Source: UBA5004 sp964342515 (GTDB taxonomy: Bacteria > Patescibacteriota > Minisyncoccia > Phycocordibacterales > Zambryskibacteraceae). Taken from it: DNA of 10,831 nt. Shown one piece after another: positions 1 through 5,887 of this stretch. The notes under the pieces are model-generated. The model did not search any database and had not been told where the DNA came from. It saw only the letters and a program-made list of their open reading frames with translations. Location of the stretch: contig CAYFFP010000009.1 of the NCBI GenBank assembly GCA_964342515.1, forward strand, positions 1 to 10,831, written 5' to 3'. Every line of letters begins with the position of its first letter. The first letter of the stretch is position 1. A program made the position numbers and the translations under genes.

Positions 1-39
1 AAAGGGTTCGCATTAAATTTAATTTAGAAGCGAGTAATG
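1..39 (+). mobile_element. 3' tail of a group I intron in 23S rRNA (site L1951), cut by window start
   Basis: The rRNA resumes at base 40 with aagttccgac, equal to E. coli 23S position 1952 onward. The universally conserved stretch that should precede it (ggtagcgaaattccttg) is absent, as is the strand that pairs with gttccgac. The 39 foreign bases end in G, as group I introns do, and the junction equals the known bacterial insertion site L1951 (also used in Coxiella). The intron body lies outside the window, so its subgroup and any ORF cannot be seen. The call rests on the missing conserved rRNA and on the junction. Confidence 0.7.
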
Positions 40-682
40 AAGTTCCGACGCGCACGAATGGTGTAATGACTGGAGAACTGTCTCGGGGACTTGCTCGGTG
101 AAAATACAATACCGGTGAAGATGCCGGTTTCCTGCAGTTAGACGAAAAGACCCCAGGAGCTTTACTGCAACTTGATATTGAGGATACGGATAAGATGCGT
201 AGCATAGGTGGGAGACTTTGAAGTCCCGATCTCGGTCGGGATGGAGTCGTCAGTGAAATACCACTCTTCTAGTTTGTATTTTCTAACCTCGGCGGCAAAA
301 ACGACGAGAAACAGTATCTGGCGGGCAGTTTGAGTGGGGCGCTCTCCTCCTAAAATGTAACGGAGGATTCTATTAAGGTTCTCTAGGCGCGAATGGAAAC
401 CGTGCCGATAGTGTAATGGCATAAGAGAGCTTGACTGTGAGGCGTACATGCCAAACAGAGGCGAAAGCCGAGCATAGTGAGCCGATGGTCCGTGTTAGAG
501 GCGGCCAGAGATCAAAGGATAAAAGCTACCCTGGGGATAACAGGCTGGTTGCGCCTAAGCGTCCATAGCGACGGCGCAGTTCGGCACCTCGATGTCGGCT
601 CAACTTATCCCGGGGGTGGAGAAGCTCCCAAGGGTATGGCTGTTCGCCATTTAAAAAGTTACGCGAGCTGGGTTCAGACCGT

Positions 683-938
683 GGAGAGTATGAAATTCGT
701 ACTTTGCACAGTCTGAATCCCTAGGACTAGAGGAGAGATTCAACCAATCACGGCGGCCACATGTAGCGATATGTGTGGACAAGTCAGCTGATATCGGTGG
801 AACCCCAATGGGGCAACGCCGAGGGACGTTTGTGGATTTCATTAATGAAGTTCACAAACACCCGTAGAGACTACATGCTGAACATCTCGCAAGAGATGAA
901 TATATAGTCCATTCCTTACAGTAATGTGAGAAAAGAAG
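683..938 (+). mobile_element. Group I intron without ORF, 23S site L2593
   Basis: This 256-nt insertion sits after U2593 (exon ends in T at 682) and ends in G at 938, the usual group I boundaries. Upstream exon bases 675-679 pair with intron bases 711-715, giving a P1-like helix that closes over the hairpin agtatg/cgtact. The core is recognisable: P7 5' strand gacta (869-873), P8 as a perfect catctc-gcaa-gagatg hairpin (883-898), P7 3' strand tagtc (905-909) in the typical context tatatagtcc, and a P6-like stem 828-834/853-859. No reading frame encodes a homing endonuclease, so the intron is either immobile or mobilised in trans. The exact P1 register at the splice site is uncertain. Confidence 0.85.
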
Positions 939-1138
939 CGTGAGACAGGTTGGACTCCTATCTACTGCAGGCGTTGGGTTTCAGAGGGGATTTGCTCCTA
1001 GTAAATTTTGCTACTTCAAGTAGAAATACTTGATGACAAAGTGGCTAATAACGGTGAAATCTTGTGGATGTGTGGTCTGTTGATAACTACTGTCGGCCTA
1101 GTCCGTAGGCAGTGGTACAATGGTAAGTATAAACTTAC

Positions 1139-1657
1139 TTGAGGACCAGAAATAAACAAGACAATACCGTGGGAAGTCGATCCAATGTTGAGTTGGCGTA
1201 TATCGCGGGGTTTCTTGATGGCGATGGTAGTCTGATGCTTCAGATAAAGAAGCGTTCAGACGGCAAAATCGGTCTACGATTTATGCCCACTATCTGTCTA
1301 TATCAAGATACACGTCACGAGAAAACGCTGTACTGGATACAAGAGAAACTTTGTATCGGATACGTTTCTAGAAGAAACGATGGCATGAGTGAGTTGAGGA
1401 TAAATGGTTATAAACAAGTGGCCAATATTCTGAAGTCTCTTGCTCGATACATCCGATTCAAAAAAATTCAAAGTAAAGCGCTCGTAAGTGCTTGCGAGAT
1501 TCTCTCCAGTACAAAATTCTCTAAGCTTTCTAAAAAACAGCTTGGGAAACTTGTCGATTTGATTCTGGTGATACAGAAAGAAAATTATGTCACTAAGAAA
1601 AAGAAAACACGAGAAGAATTATTGACTCAACTTGGGTTTGACCCCGTAACGACTTGA
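1139..1657 (+). CDS. LAGLIDADG homing endonuclease, I-CreI-like
   Basis: The 172-residue protein has one LAGLIDADG helix at residues 19-31 (LAYIAGFLDGDGS), so it should act as a homodimer that cuts an intron-less allele to copy the intron. Asp29 corresponds to the metal-binding Asp20 of I-CreI. Further I-CreI-like blocks are GYVSRR (74-79), the YIRFKKIQ segment (104-111; Lys108 matches Lys98 of I-CreI) and the C-terminal LVDLI...KTREELLTQL region. I-CreI has 163 residues, so length fits. No ATG is available: the frame opens at 1133 and the first start is TTG at 1139; GTG at 1169 is an alternative. There is no Shine-Dalgarno. The TTG directly follows the hairpin gtaagt/acttac (1123-1138), and the stop overlaps a 9-bp hairpin (1656-1676), so the gene is boxed between intron structures. 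Confidence 0.9.
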   Translation: MRTRNKQDNTVGSRSNVELAYIAGFLDGDGSLMLQIKKRSDGKIGLRFMPTICLYQDTRHEKTLYWIQEKLCIGYVSRRNDGMSELRINGYKQVANILKSLARYIRFKKIQSKALVSACEILSSTKFSKLSKKQLGKLVDLILVIQKENYVTKKKKTREELLTQLGFDPVTT

Positions 1658-1761
1658 TCCGACGTATCGTCGGATCGGACTTGCATGCAGAGGAATCGTT
1701 TCTTTGAAAACGACTGCTCATGCGGGTAATACGCCAACATCCTATCCAAGTTAAGGACTTG

Positions 1762-1780
1762 TCCTGAGCTTGTCGAAGGA
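1762..1780 (+). repeat. REP-like palindromic repeat inside intron P8
   Basis: TCCTGAGCTTGTCGAAGGA is an imperfect palindrome of a type scattered between genes in many bacterial genomes. Here it lies inside the P8 arm of the sarcin-ricin-loop intron, and its last bases form the 3' strand of P8. A relative occurs just after the 23S gene at 2089. Family membership is by sequence resemblance only. Confidence 0.6.
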
Positions 1781-2088
1781 TGAAGATATAGTCTGCGCTC
1801 CTAGTGATAGGGGAATGACGCGACGAGAGGACCGGAGTGAACCGACCGCTGGTGTGCCGGCTCTACTGCCAAGTGGACCGCCGGGTAGCTAAGTCGGGCA
1901 TGGATAAATTCTGAAAGCATCTAAGAATGAAGCCACCCCCAAGATTAGAAACCATTAAGGGCCCAGAGAGATTATCTGGTTGATAGGCGCTAGGTGTAAG
2001 TCCCGTAAGGGATTGAGCCGAGGCGTACTAATTGCCCGAATCCTATTAGGAAACTTAAGAATCATTCTATCCCGCTAAATGGAATCAA

Positions 2089-2107
2089 CCCCTCGACAAG
2101 CTCGGGG
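2089..2107 (+). repeat. REP-like palindrome after 23S
   Basis: CCCCTCGACAAGCTCGGGG folds into a hairpin and is the reverse-complement relative of the repeat at 1762-1780 (shared core TCGACAAGCTC). It lies in the 23S-5S spacer, where an RNA hairpin could also help processing. Confidence 0.6.
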
Positions 2108-2122
2108 TAAACTACAATTTGC

Positions 2123-2139
2123 GGTCGATTTAATCGACC
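2123..2139 (+). other. Hairpin in the 23S-5S spacer
   Basis: The 7-bp arms ggtcgat and atcgacc enclose a three-base loop. The spacer 2051-2162 has no tRNA gene, only this hairpin and the REP-like palindrome. A role in precursor rRNA cleavage is an inference. Confidence 0.5.
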
Positions 2140-2173
2140 CTATCGTTCAGCACATAATTTACAAATTCAGTTT

Positions 2174-2288
2174 TTAGTCTTGGTGCTTCATCGCGAGGGT
2201 CACACCCGTTCTCATTCCGAACACGGCAGTTAAGCCTCGTTGAGGCGATGGTACTCGCAAGGGGAGAGTAGCTAGGCGCCAGGACTAA
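2174..2288 (+). rRNA. 5S ribosomal RNA
   Basis: Helix I is formed by agtcttggtgc at the 5' end and gcgccaggact at the 3' end. Internal marks are cacacccgttctcattccgaacacggcagttaag split across loops B and C, then gatggtactcgcaaggggagagtag of helices IV and V. Mature ends are probably near 2176 and 2286 (about 111 nt). The gene is bracketed by a perfect 9-bp inverted repeat, aaattcagt (2163-2171) and actgaattt (2290-2298), which would extend the terminal stem in the precursor and serve as a processing site. It is the last functional gene of the rRNA operon. Confidence 0.93.
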
Positions 2289-2302
2289 GTACTGAATTTC
2301 GA

Positions 2303-2403
2303 TAATCTTTTAGGTCACACCCGGTCACGGTAGTTAATCGCAAGGGGAGATGAAGTTGAGTCCCACTCAATCTCATCTAGACGCCAGAACTTAGTATTTA
2401 ATT
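2303..2403 (+). pseudogene. Degenerate, shortened 5S rRNA copy
   Basis: Directly after the 5S gene, blocks of it recur in the same order: ggtcacacccg (2313-2323), cacgg.agttaa, tcgcaaggggaga (2338-2350, identical), ctag.cgccag (2377-2387) and the flank ttagtatttaatt. Two internal stretches are missing and an unrelated hairpin (ttgagt/actcaa with outer agatga/tcatct, 2348-2378) is inserted. It cannot form a normal 5S fold, so it is read as a decayed tandem duplicate. A retained role as a 3' trailer structure is possible. Confidence 0.65.
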
Positions 2404-2412
2404 GAAACTCCA

Positions 2413-2442
2413 GAAAAGGGCCAACAATAAGGCTCTTTTTCT
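2413..2442 (+). terminator. Rho-independent terminator of the rRNA operon
   Basis: gaaaagggcc (2413-2422) pairs with ggctctttttc (2431-2441), including one G·U, around an 8-base loop and ends in a T-tract. It lies at the end of the 5S region and before a new promoter. Confidence 0.8.
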
Positions 2443-2458
2443 GCACTCAAGATAGTGC

Positions 2459-2487
2459 TTGACAAATATACTAAAATATGATAAGAT
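2459..2487 (+). promoter_or_regulatory. Sigma-70-type promoter for the 93-codon gene
   Basis: A perfect -35 TTGACA (2459-2464) is followed, after 17 bases, by TAAGAT (2482-2487). Transcription would begin near 2494 and give a leader of about 60 nt. The leader has a 6-bp hairpin (cctgta/tacagg, 2504-2521) and an AAAAAGG ribosome-binding-like stretch at 2544-2550. Confidence 0.7.
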
Positions 2488-2550
2488 AGATATAGAGTAA
2501 ATTCCTGTATGTATGTACAGGTCGCCCGAGAAGGGTAGGACAGAAAAAGG

Positions 2551-2832
2551 ATGTGTCGTATGACGCATAATGTATCGAATGTGATGACGATTACGGGCGG
2601 TCCATGCAAGACTGACTTCGTGGTTGACCGTCTCGTTGAACTCCACTTCGAAGGCTACGAGCCAATCATTCGCCGCAACGCAATGTGTCACGTCTCGTTT
2701 GTCGAGAAGGAAGATGGTTCCGGCGAAAGCTTCAACTTTGAAGGAACCCTCTTCGACAAGGCAAGAACGGGCCACAAAGTGCGAGGGTGCTACAACACCA
2801 AGCGCCGTAAAGGCACTTTCCACTTCGTCTAA
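2551..2832 (+). CDS. Small protein of unknown function, own transcription unit
   Basis: I do not recognise this protein. It has up to 93 residues, no signal peptide or membrane segment, a basic C-terminus (KARTGHKVRGCYNTKRRKGTFHFV) and four cysteines (2, 19, 46, 80 counting from the first ATG). Alternating hydrophobic residues in its second half suggest a small beta-rich fold. The ATG at 2551 is immediately next to AAAAAGG; the ATG at 2560 lies nine bases beyond it and is the better-spaced start (90 residues). A consensus promoter precedes it and a very strong terminator follows, so it is a single-gene unit that may be well expressed. That arrangement, and the absence of any comparable frame in the overlapping strands, support it as a real gene. 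Placement directly after the rRNA operon gives no functional clue. Confidence 0.75.
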   Translation: MCRMTHNVSNVMTITGGPCKTDFVVDRLVELHFEGYEPIIRRNAMCHVSFVEKEDGSGESFNFEGTLFDKARTGHKVRGCYNTKRRKGTFHFV

Positions 2833-2848
2833 CAGTTCTCTTGTTTGC

Positions 2849-2879
2849 AAAGGGCGGGTCCAACGGACTCGCCCTTTTT
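2849..2879 (+). terminator. Strong rho-independent terminator
   Basis: A 13-bp stem (2849-2861 with 2865-2877, one G·U) closes a three-base loop and runs into TTTTT (2875-2879). It ends the small-gene transcript 17 bases after its stop codon. The T-tract merges directly into the next promoter. Confidence 0.9.
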
Positions 2880-2887
2880 GCTATACT
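2879..2887 (+). promoter_or_regulatory. Extended -10 promoter for a probably leaderless mRNA
   Basis: TGCTATACT is an extended -10 box (TGn plus TATACT). The next gene's ATG is at 2894, seven bases past the box, where transcription would be expected to start. The upstream terminator stem occupies the -35 region. Confidence 0.6.
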
Positions 2888-2893
2888 ACTTAT

Positions 2894-3682
2894 ATGAATT
2901 CATGGTCTCGCTCTCGCAAGAGAATTATTTTGGGCATCGTTCTTTTTATTGTCGTTGTGCTTATCGGCGTGCCTCTGTACTTTCTTTTGTACCGCGCGCC
3001 GACTTGCTTTGACGGCGCTGTGAATGGTGACGAAACCGGAATAGACTGCGGCGGTTCCTGCCAGCTTCTCTGCACGGCGGAGTCTCTGCCGCTCATAAGC
3101 CGCGGCGACCCGCGGGTTCTCGAAGTTTCTCCGTCTGTTTTTGAAGTAGTCGCTTTGGTCGAGAATCCGAATGCTTCGGCGGAAATTCGCCATGCCCGCT
3201 ACACTTTCAAACTCTATGACTCCTCGAGCGCTATTCCCGTGAAGGTTATTGGGGGAGAAACTTTTGTGTCCAAGGGTTCCATTTTTGCCGTATTTGAAGG
3301 ACCGTTTACTCTTGAAGCCGGGGTGATGCCGACAAGGGCAGTACTCGAGTGGCAAAAAGGAAACATTGTCTGGGAGAAGAATATCTCTCCCGCACCGGAG
3401 CTTCTTATCAAGAATCAGGTCCTTTCCAAAGAGGATTCGAATCCCCGTATCGACGCTTCAGTCGAGAACCGTTCGCCCGAAAATGTCTCTAACATTGATT
3501 TAATTGCTTTAGTCTCAGACGGAGAGGGTAATATTTTTGCCGCCTCGAAGACCTTTATAGAAACTCTCCCGGGAGGCGCCGTAGAGCCAGTGGTATTTAC
3601 GTGGCCGAGGCCGTTTAATGCCACTACTACCCAGATTGAAATTATTGTCAGAATTTTTCCTGATCGAAGCTTCCTTAGATGA
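2894..3682 (+). CDS. Membrane-anchored extracytoplasmic protein with Cys motif and two FxLYD-like domains
   Basis: The 262-residue protein has a basic N-terminus (SRSRKR), one membrane helix at about 11-33, then a cysteine motif (38-60) with C38, C52, C56 and C60 in the pattern C-FDG-x-NGDETGIDCGGSC. This motif is known from secreted and anchored proteins, where it probably holds disulfides. Two similar beta-sandwich-like segments follow (about 85-153 and 188-253), each with a V-E-N-x-S/P start and a late aromatic strand; they resemble FxLYD domains. The gene should face the outside of the cell. The frame is open from 2624, but that part overlaps the small gene in another frame, so the ATG next to the extended -10 is chosen. 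Its stop overlaps rodA as ATGA, so the two are probably translationally coupled and it may serve in wall synthesis. Confidence 0.8.
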   Translation: MNSWSRSRKRIILGIVLFIVVVLIGVPLYFLLYRAPTCFDGAVNGDETGIDCGGSCQLLCTAESLPLISRGDPRVLEVSPSVFEVVALVENPNASAEIRHARYTFKLYDSSSAIPVKVIGGETFVSKGSIFAVFEGPFTLEAGVMPTRAVLEWQKGNIVWEKNISPAPELLIKNQVLSKEDSNPRIDASVENRSPENVSNIDLIALVSDGEGNIFAASKTFIETLPGGAVEPVVFTWPRPFNATTTQIEIIVRIFPDRSFLR

Positions 3683-4788
3683 AGAATATTCTGGATAAAT
3701 TTCTTTCACATGTTGAGGTGGACTGGTATTTGTTTGCCCCCGCGCTGCTCATCTCCCTTGCCGGACTTATCACCATGAACTCTTTCGCGGGAGATAATTA
3801 TTTCTTCTCCCGCCAGAGCGTTTGGATACTCGTCTCCGTCATAGTATTCTTTGTCGCTACCACCATCGACTGGCGGTTTATGCGGCGCACGAATGTGCTG
3901 GTGCTACTCTTCGCCATAACTCTTTTTATCCTCGCGCTTCTTCTTGCGTCCGGAGAAGTGACAAGGGGAGTGCAGAGCTGGTTTACGATAGGCGACCTGG
4001 CTTTTCAGCCGGCCGACCCGGCCAAGCTGGTTCTCATTCTCATGCTCTCTAAGTATTTCTCCCGCCGGCATATCGAGATAAAGAACGTGCGGCATATCCT
4101 TGTCTCGGGTCTGTATGCCGCGCTGGTGTTTGTTTTGATAATGCTCCAGCCGGATTTTGGCGGTGCGATGATGGTCTTCTCTATCTGGTTGGGGATGGTG
4201 CTTCTCTCCGGTATTTCCAAAAAACATTTGGCGCTCGTGGCGGTCTCCGCGGCGCTAGTCTCCGCGGCGCTTTGGCTCTTCGTCTTTGAACCGTATCAGA
4301 AAGCAAGGATTATCTCGTTTATACACCCCTTGGCAGACGTGCGCGGCGCGGGATACAACGCTTACCAGTCGACTATCGCGGTAGGGTCGGGAGAGCTTCT
4401 CGGCAAGGGAGTAGGACAGGGCAGTCAGTCCAAGTTGCAGTTCCTGCCGGAATATGAGACCGACTTTATCTTCGCGGCCTTTGTCGAGGAGTGGGGGTTT
4501 GTCGGGGGAGTCATCTTGCTTGCCTTGTGCATTTTGCTTCTTTTTCGCATCGTCAATAACGCCGAGCAGGCTCCTGTAAACTTCGAGACTTTCTTGGGAT
4601 TAGGTGTCGCCGCTCTCTTTACGGCGCATATCGTAGTGCATGTAGGCATGAACATGGGCGTGTTGCCTGTCACCGGCATTACCTTCCCCTTTATGAGCTA
4701 CGGCGGCTCGCACCTCTTGACCGAGTGGCTTGCTTTGGGAATTCTCTCATCCCTCAAACGCCATTCGCAAGGTCCGCGGCTCTTATAA
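3679..4788 (+). CDS. rodA: RodA/FtsW-family peptidoglycan glycosyltransferase
   Basis: SEDS-family polymerase that joins lipid II into glycan strands at the membrane, working with a class B PBP. The 369 residues form about ten membrane helices. Visible signatures are VQSWFTIGDLAFQPADPAKL (99-117), LQPDFG (156-161), QSKLQFLPEYETDFIFA (250-266) with the family's catalytic-site Asp at 262, and GVLPVTGITFPFMSYGGS (327-344). The QSKLQFLPE form is closer to RodA than to FtsW. Length is normal. The gene starts inside the stop of the preceding gene (ATGA), without a Shine-Dalgarno, so coupling is likely. Its 3' end overlaps the convergent glycosyltransferase by six bases. No partner PBP is in view. 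Confidence 0.9.
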   Translation: MKNILDKFLSHVEVDWYLFAPALLISLAGLITMNSFAGDNYFFSRQSVWILVSVIVFFVATTIDWRFMRRTNVLVLLFAITLFILALLLASGEVTRGVQSWFTIGDLAFQPADPAKLVLILMLSKYFSRRHIEIKNVRHILVSGLYAALVFVLIMLQPDFGGAMMVFSIWLGMVLLSGISKKHLALVAVSAALVSAALWLFVFEPYQKARIISFIHPLADVRGAGYNAYQSTIAVGSGELLGKGVGQGSQSKLQFLPEYETDFIFAAFVEEWGFVGGVILLALCILLLFRIVNNAEQAPVNFETFLGLGVAALFTAHIVVHVGMNMGVLPVTGITFPFMSYGGSHLLTEWLALGILSSLKRHSQGPRLL

Positions 4789-5754
4789 ATAGACCTTAAA
4801 AGTTTCTTTGGCCATTTTTTCGAAAGAGAAATTATTGATGTCGCCTTCCAATATCTCTCTGACCCCGCCGACATGATTGGCTCTGATTTCAAGGCGAGCA
4901 AGTTTGGCTTCAAGGAGAACATAAGGCAAACCTTCCTTAAGCGATGGGAGGGCAAAGGCGTCAAAACCCTTAAGAGCTTCTTCACTGGGAACAAATCCAA
5001 AGAGTTTAACCCTATTCTCAAGTCCGTATTCTTTGATTTTCTTGGCTAAGAAATCACGCTTCTCGCCTTCGCCCACAATGGCCACAAACATTTCCGGGTC
5101 CTTCCTCGCTTCTTCCACAAGCGCTATCTGATTTTTATTATTGTTAAGTTCTCCTATAGTACCGACAATTCTCTTTCCAGCGGGGAATGCCTTTCGGATT
5201 ATATCGCCGTTTCCGAAAAATGTTTTGAGGTCTATACCATTGTATATACGGACGACCTTTCTACCGATAAGCGGCATTTTCCTCGCAATACGAAGATCAT
5301 AATCAGATATCACGATAATCTTGTGAGCGAGTAGCGCTGTTATCCATGAGAAAAACCATATTAAAGCTATTGAGACCACATTTCTTTTCTCCCAAAAAGG
5401 CCAACCATGCGCGGTGAAAATTATTTTCTTTATTCCCGCAAATCGCGCCGCAAGATTTCCAATCCCGCCCATCTTGGAGCTGTTTGTATGGAATACATCC
5501 GGCTTTTCTTTCTCAAGAGTTTTGTAGATTGTAAGAAGCGATTTTAAATCGTTCCAAATGGAGATATCTCTGCCCAAACTCCCAATCTCTATAACCCTGA
5601 TTTTCTCTTTCTCCAATTTCTTTACCAGAATCCCTCCAGCGCCGCATATAACCGCCATACTATGCCCTCGCCTCCTAGCTTCCTGCGCCAAGTCGAAAAC
5701 ATACCTCTGCGCCCCGCCGAAATTGCTCTTGGTTATGCCGTAAATAATCTTCAT
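4783..5754 (-). CDS. GT4-type glycosyltransferase, shortened C-terminal domain
   Basis: A GT-B fold enzyme expected to move a sugar from a nucleotide donor to a lipid- or glycan-linked acceptor. N-terminal signs are MKIIYGITKSNFGGAQRYV (1-19), DVFHTNSSKMGGIGNLAA (86-103) and FTAHGW (113-118). The donor domain has VRIYNGID (168-175), GTIGEL (198-203), VGEGEKR (227-233) and the EX7E motif with Glu274 and Glu282. A frame extends to a TTG at 5760, but ATG at 5754 gives the classic start. At 323 residues it is about 40-50 short of typical members: the usual NGLLVPPGD segment after VGGVREILEG is missing, yet a typical C-terminal end (FSFEKMAKETFKVYL) follows. Substitutions in the usually AxGLPVxA stretch are also odd. 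It may be specialised or decaying. Substrate unknown. Confidence 0.85.
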   Translation of the reverse strand: MKIIYGITKSNFGGAQRYVFDLAQEARRRGHSMAVICGAGGILVKKLEKEKIRVIEIGSLGRDISIWNDLKSLLTIYKTLEKEKPDVFHTNSSKMGGIGNLAARFAGIKKIIFTAHGWPFWEKRNVVSIALIWFFSWITALLAHKIIVISDYDLRIARKMPLIGRKVVRIYNGIDLKTFFGNGDIIRKAFPAGKRIVGTIGELNNNKNQIALVEEARKDPEMFVAIVGEGEKRDFLAKKIKEYGLENRVKLFGFVPSEEALKGFDAFALPSLKEGLPYVLLEAKLARLEIRANHVGGVREILEGDINNFSFEKMAKETFKVYL

Positions 5755-5765
5755 TGACAAAAATT

Positions 5766-5774
5766 ATTTTATCA
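5766..5774 (-). promoter_or_regulatory. Extended -10 promoter for the glycosyltransferase
   Basis: Read on the minus strand this is TGATAAAAT (TGn plus TAAAAT), 11 bases before the ATG at 5754. The mRNA would have only about four bases before the start codon. There is no Shine-Dalgarno and the -35 region is weak. Confidence 0.5.
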
Positions 5775-5851
5775 TACATAGTAAAAAAGAAAAGGGCGGA
5801 CTCTTTCTTTTTAACAATCAAACCACACTAAAAAGTTACATATATCCATAC

Positions 5852-5887
5852 TACGATTTAATTAGACTATAGTGAGATTAAATCGTA
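5852..5887. promoter_or_regulatory. 36-bp palindrome A, after the HTH-Cas2-like gene
   Basis: A dyad with 11-bp perfect outer arms (tacgatttaat/attaaatcgta) and an 8-bp perfect centre actatagt; 15 of 18 symmetric pairs match. It directly abuts the stop codon of the regulator gene (5888). It shares outer arm and centre with palindrome B at the gene's start. Likely an operator or recognition site; no T-tract follows on either strand, so it is not a classical terminator. Confidence 0.65.

Larger units (their letters stand above)
1003..1822 (+). mobile_element. Group I intron with homing endonuclease gene, in the 23S sarcin-ricin loop
   Basis: This 820-nt insertion splits the sarcin-ricin loop between E. 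coli positions U2656 and A2657. Exon one ends in T (1002) and the intron ends in G (1822). A P1 of tagt (999-1002) with gcta (1010-1013) brings the U·G pair to the splice site. P2 is a perfect 7-bp hairpin with a GAAA tetraloop (1016-1033). P7 may be gact (1712-1715) with agtc (1790-1793) in the hallmark context aagatatagtc. P8 is catcct (1738-1743) with aggatg (1777-1782). The endonuclease ORF sits between the P5/P6-like hairpins and P7. The boundary can slide a base or two because flanking bases repeat; U-end and G-end set the choice. Confidence 0.88.
40..2050 (+). rRNA. 23S ribosomal RNA, 3' part, three exons split by two complete introns
   Basis: Exons are 40-682, 939-1002 and 1823-2050, matching E. 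coli 23S positions 1952-2593, 2594-2656 and 2657 to the end. Landmarks include gacgaaaagacccc, the peptidyl transferase centre (ggataacaggct, cacctcgatgtcggctca), the A-loop (ggctgttcgcc), and the sarcin-ricin loop, which is rebuilt only when exons two and three are joined. The first two exons are 643 and 64 nt against 642 and 63 in E. coli, so no further insertion lies there. The last exon is 228 nt, about 20 shorter than in E. coli. The 3' end near 2050 is placed by comparison and may be off by several bases. The 5' two thirds lie before the window. All three introns must splice out to give a working ribosome. Confidence 0.95.

Noticed and set aside
225..244. Hairpin tcccga...tcggga as an inserted repeat in 23S
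   Set aside because: Spacing to the flanking conserved blocks equals that in E. coli, so it is a normal helix of 23S domain V (about H79).
162..842. Open frames on both strands within the 23S gene
   Set aside because: They lie in conserved rRNA sequence and in the ORF-less intron.
2051..2173. tRNA gene in the 23S-5S spacer
   Set aside because: No acceptor stem, T-loop ggttcga or cloverleaf could be found there or elsewhere in the window.
2398..2850. Open frame of 150 codons on the minus strand
   Set aside because: It is antisense to the promoter, small gene and terminator and shows no family features; the + strand frame has all control signals.
2624..2893. N-terminal 90-codon extension of the membrane protein frame
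   Set aside because: It overlaps the small gene in another frame and runs through its terminator; the ATG at 2894 follows an extended -10 box and gives a clean N-terminal membrane anchor.
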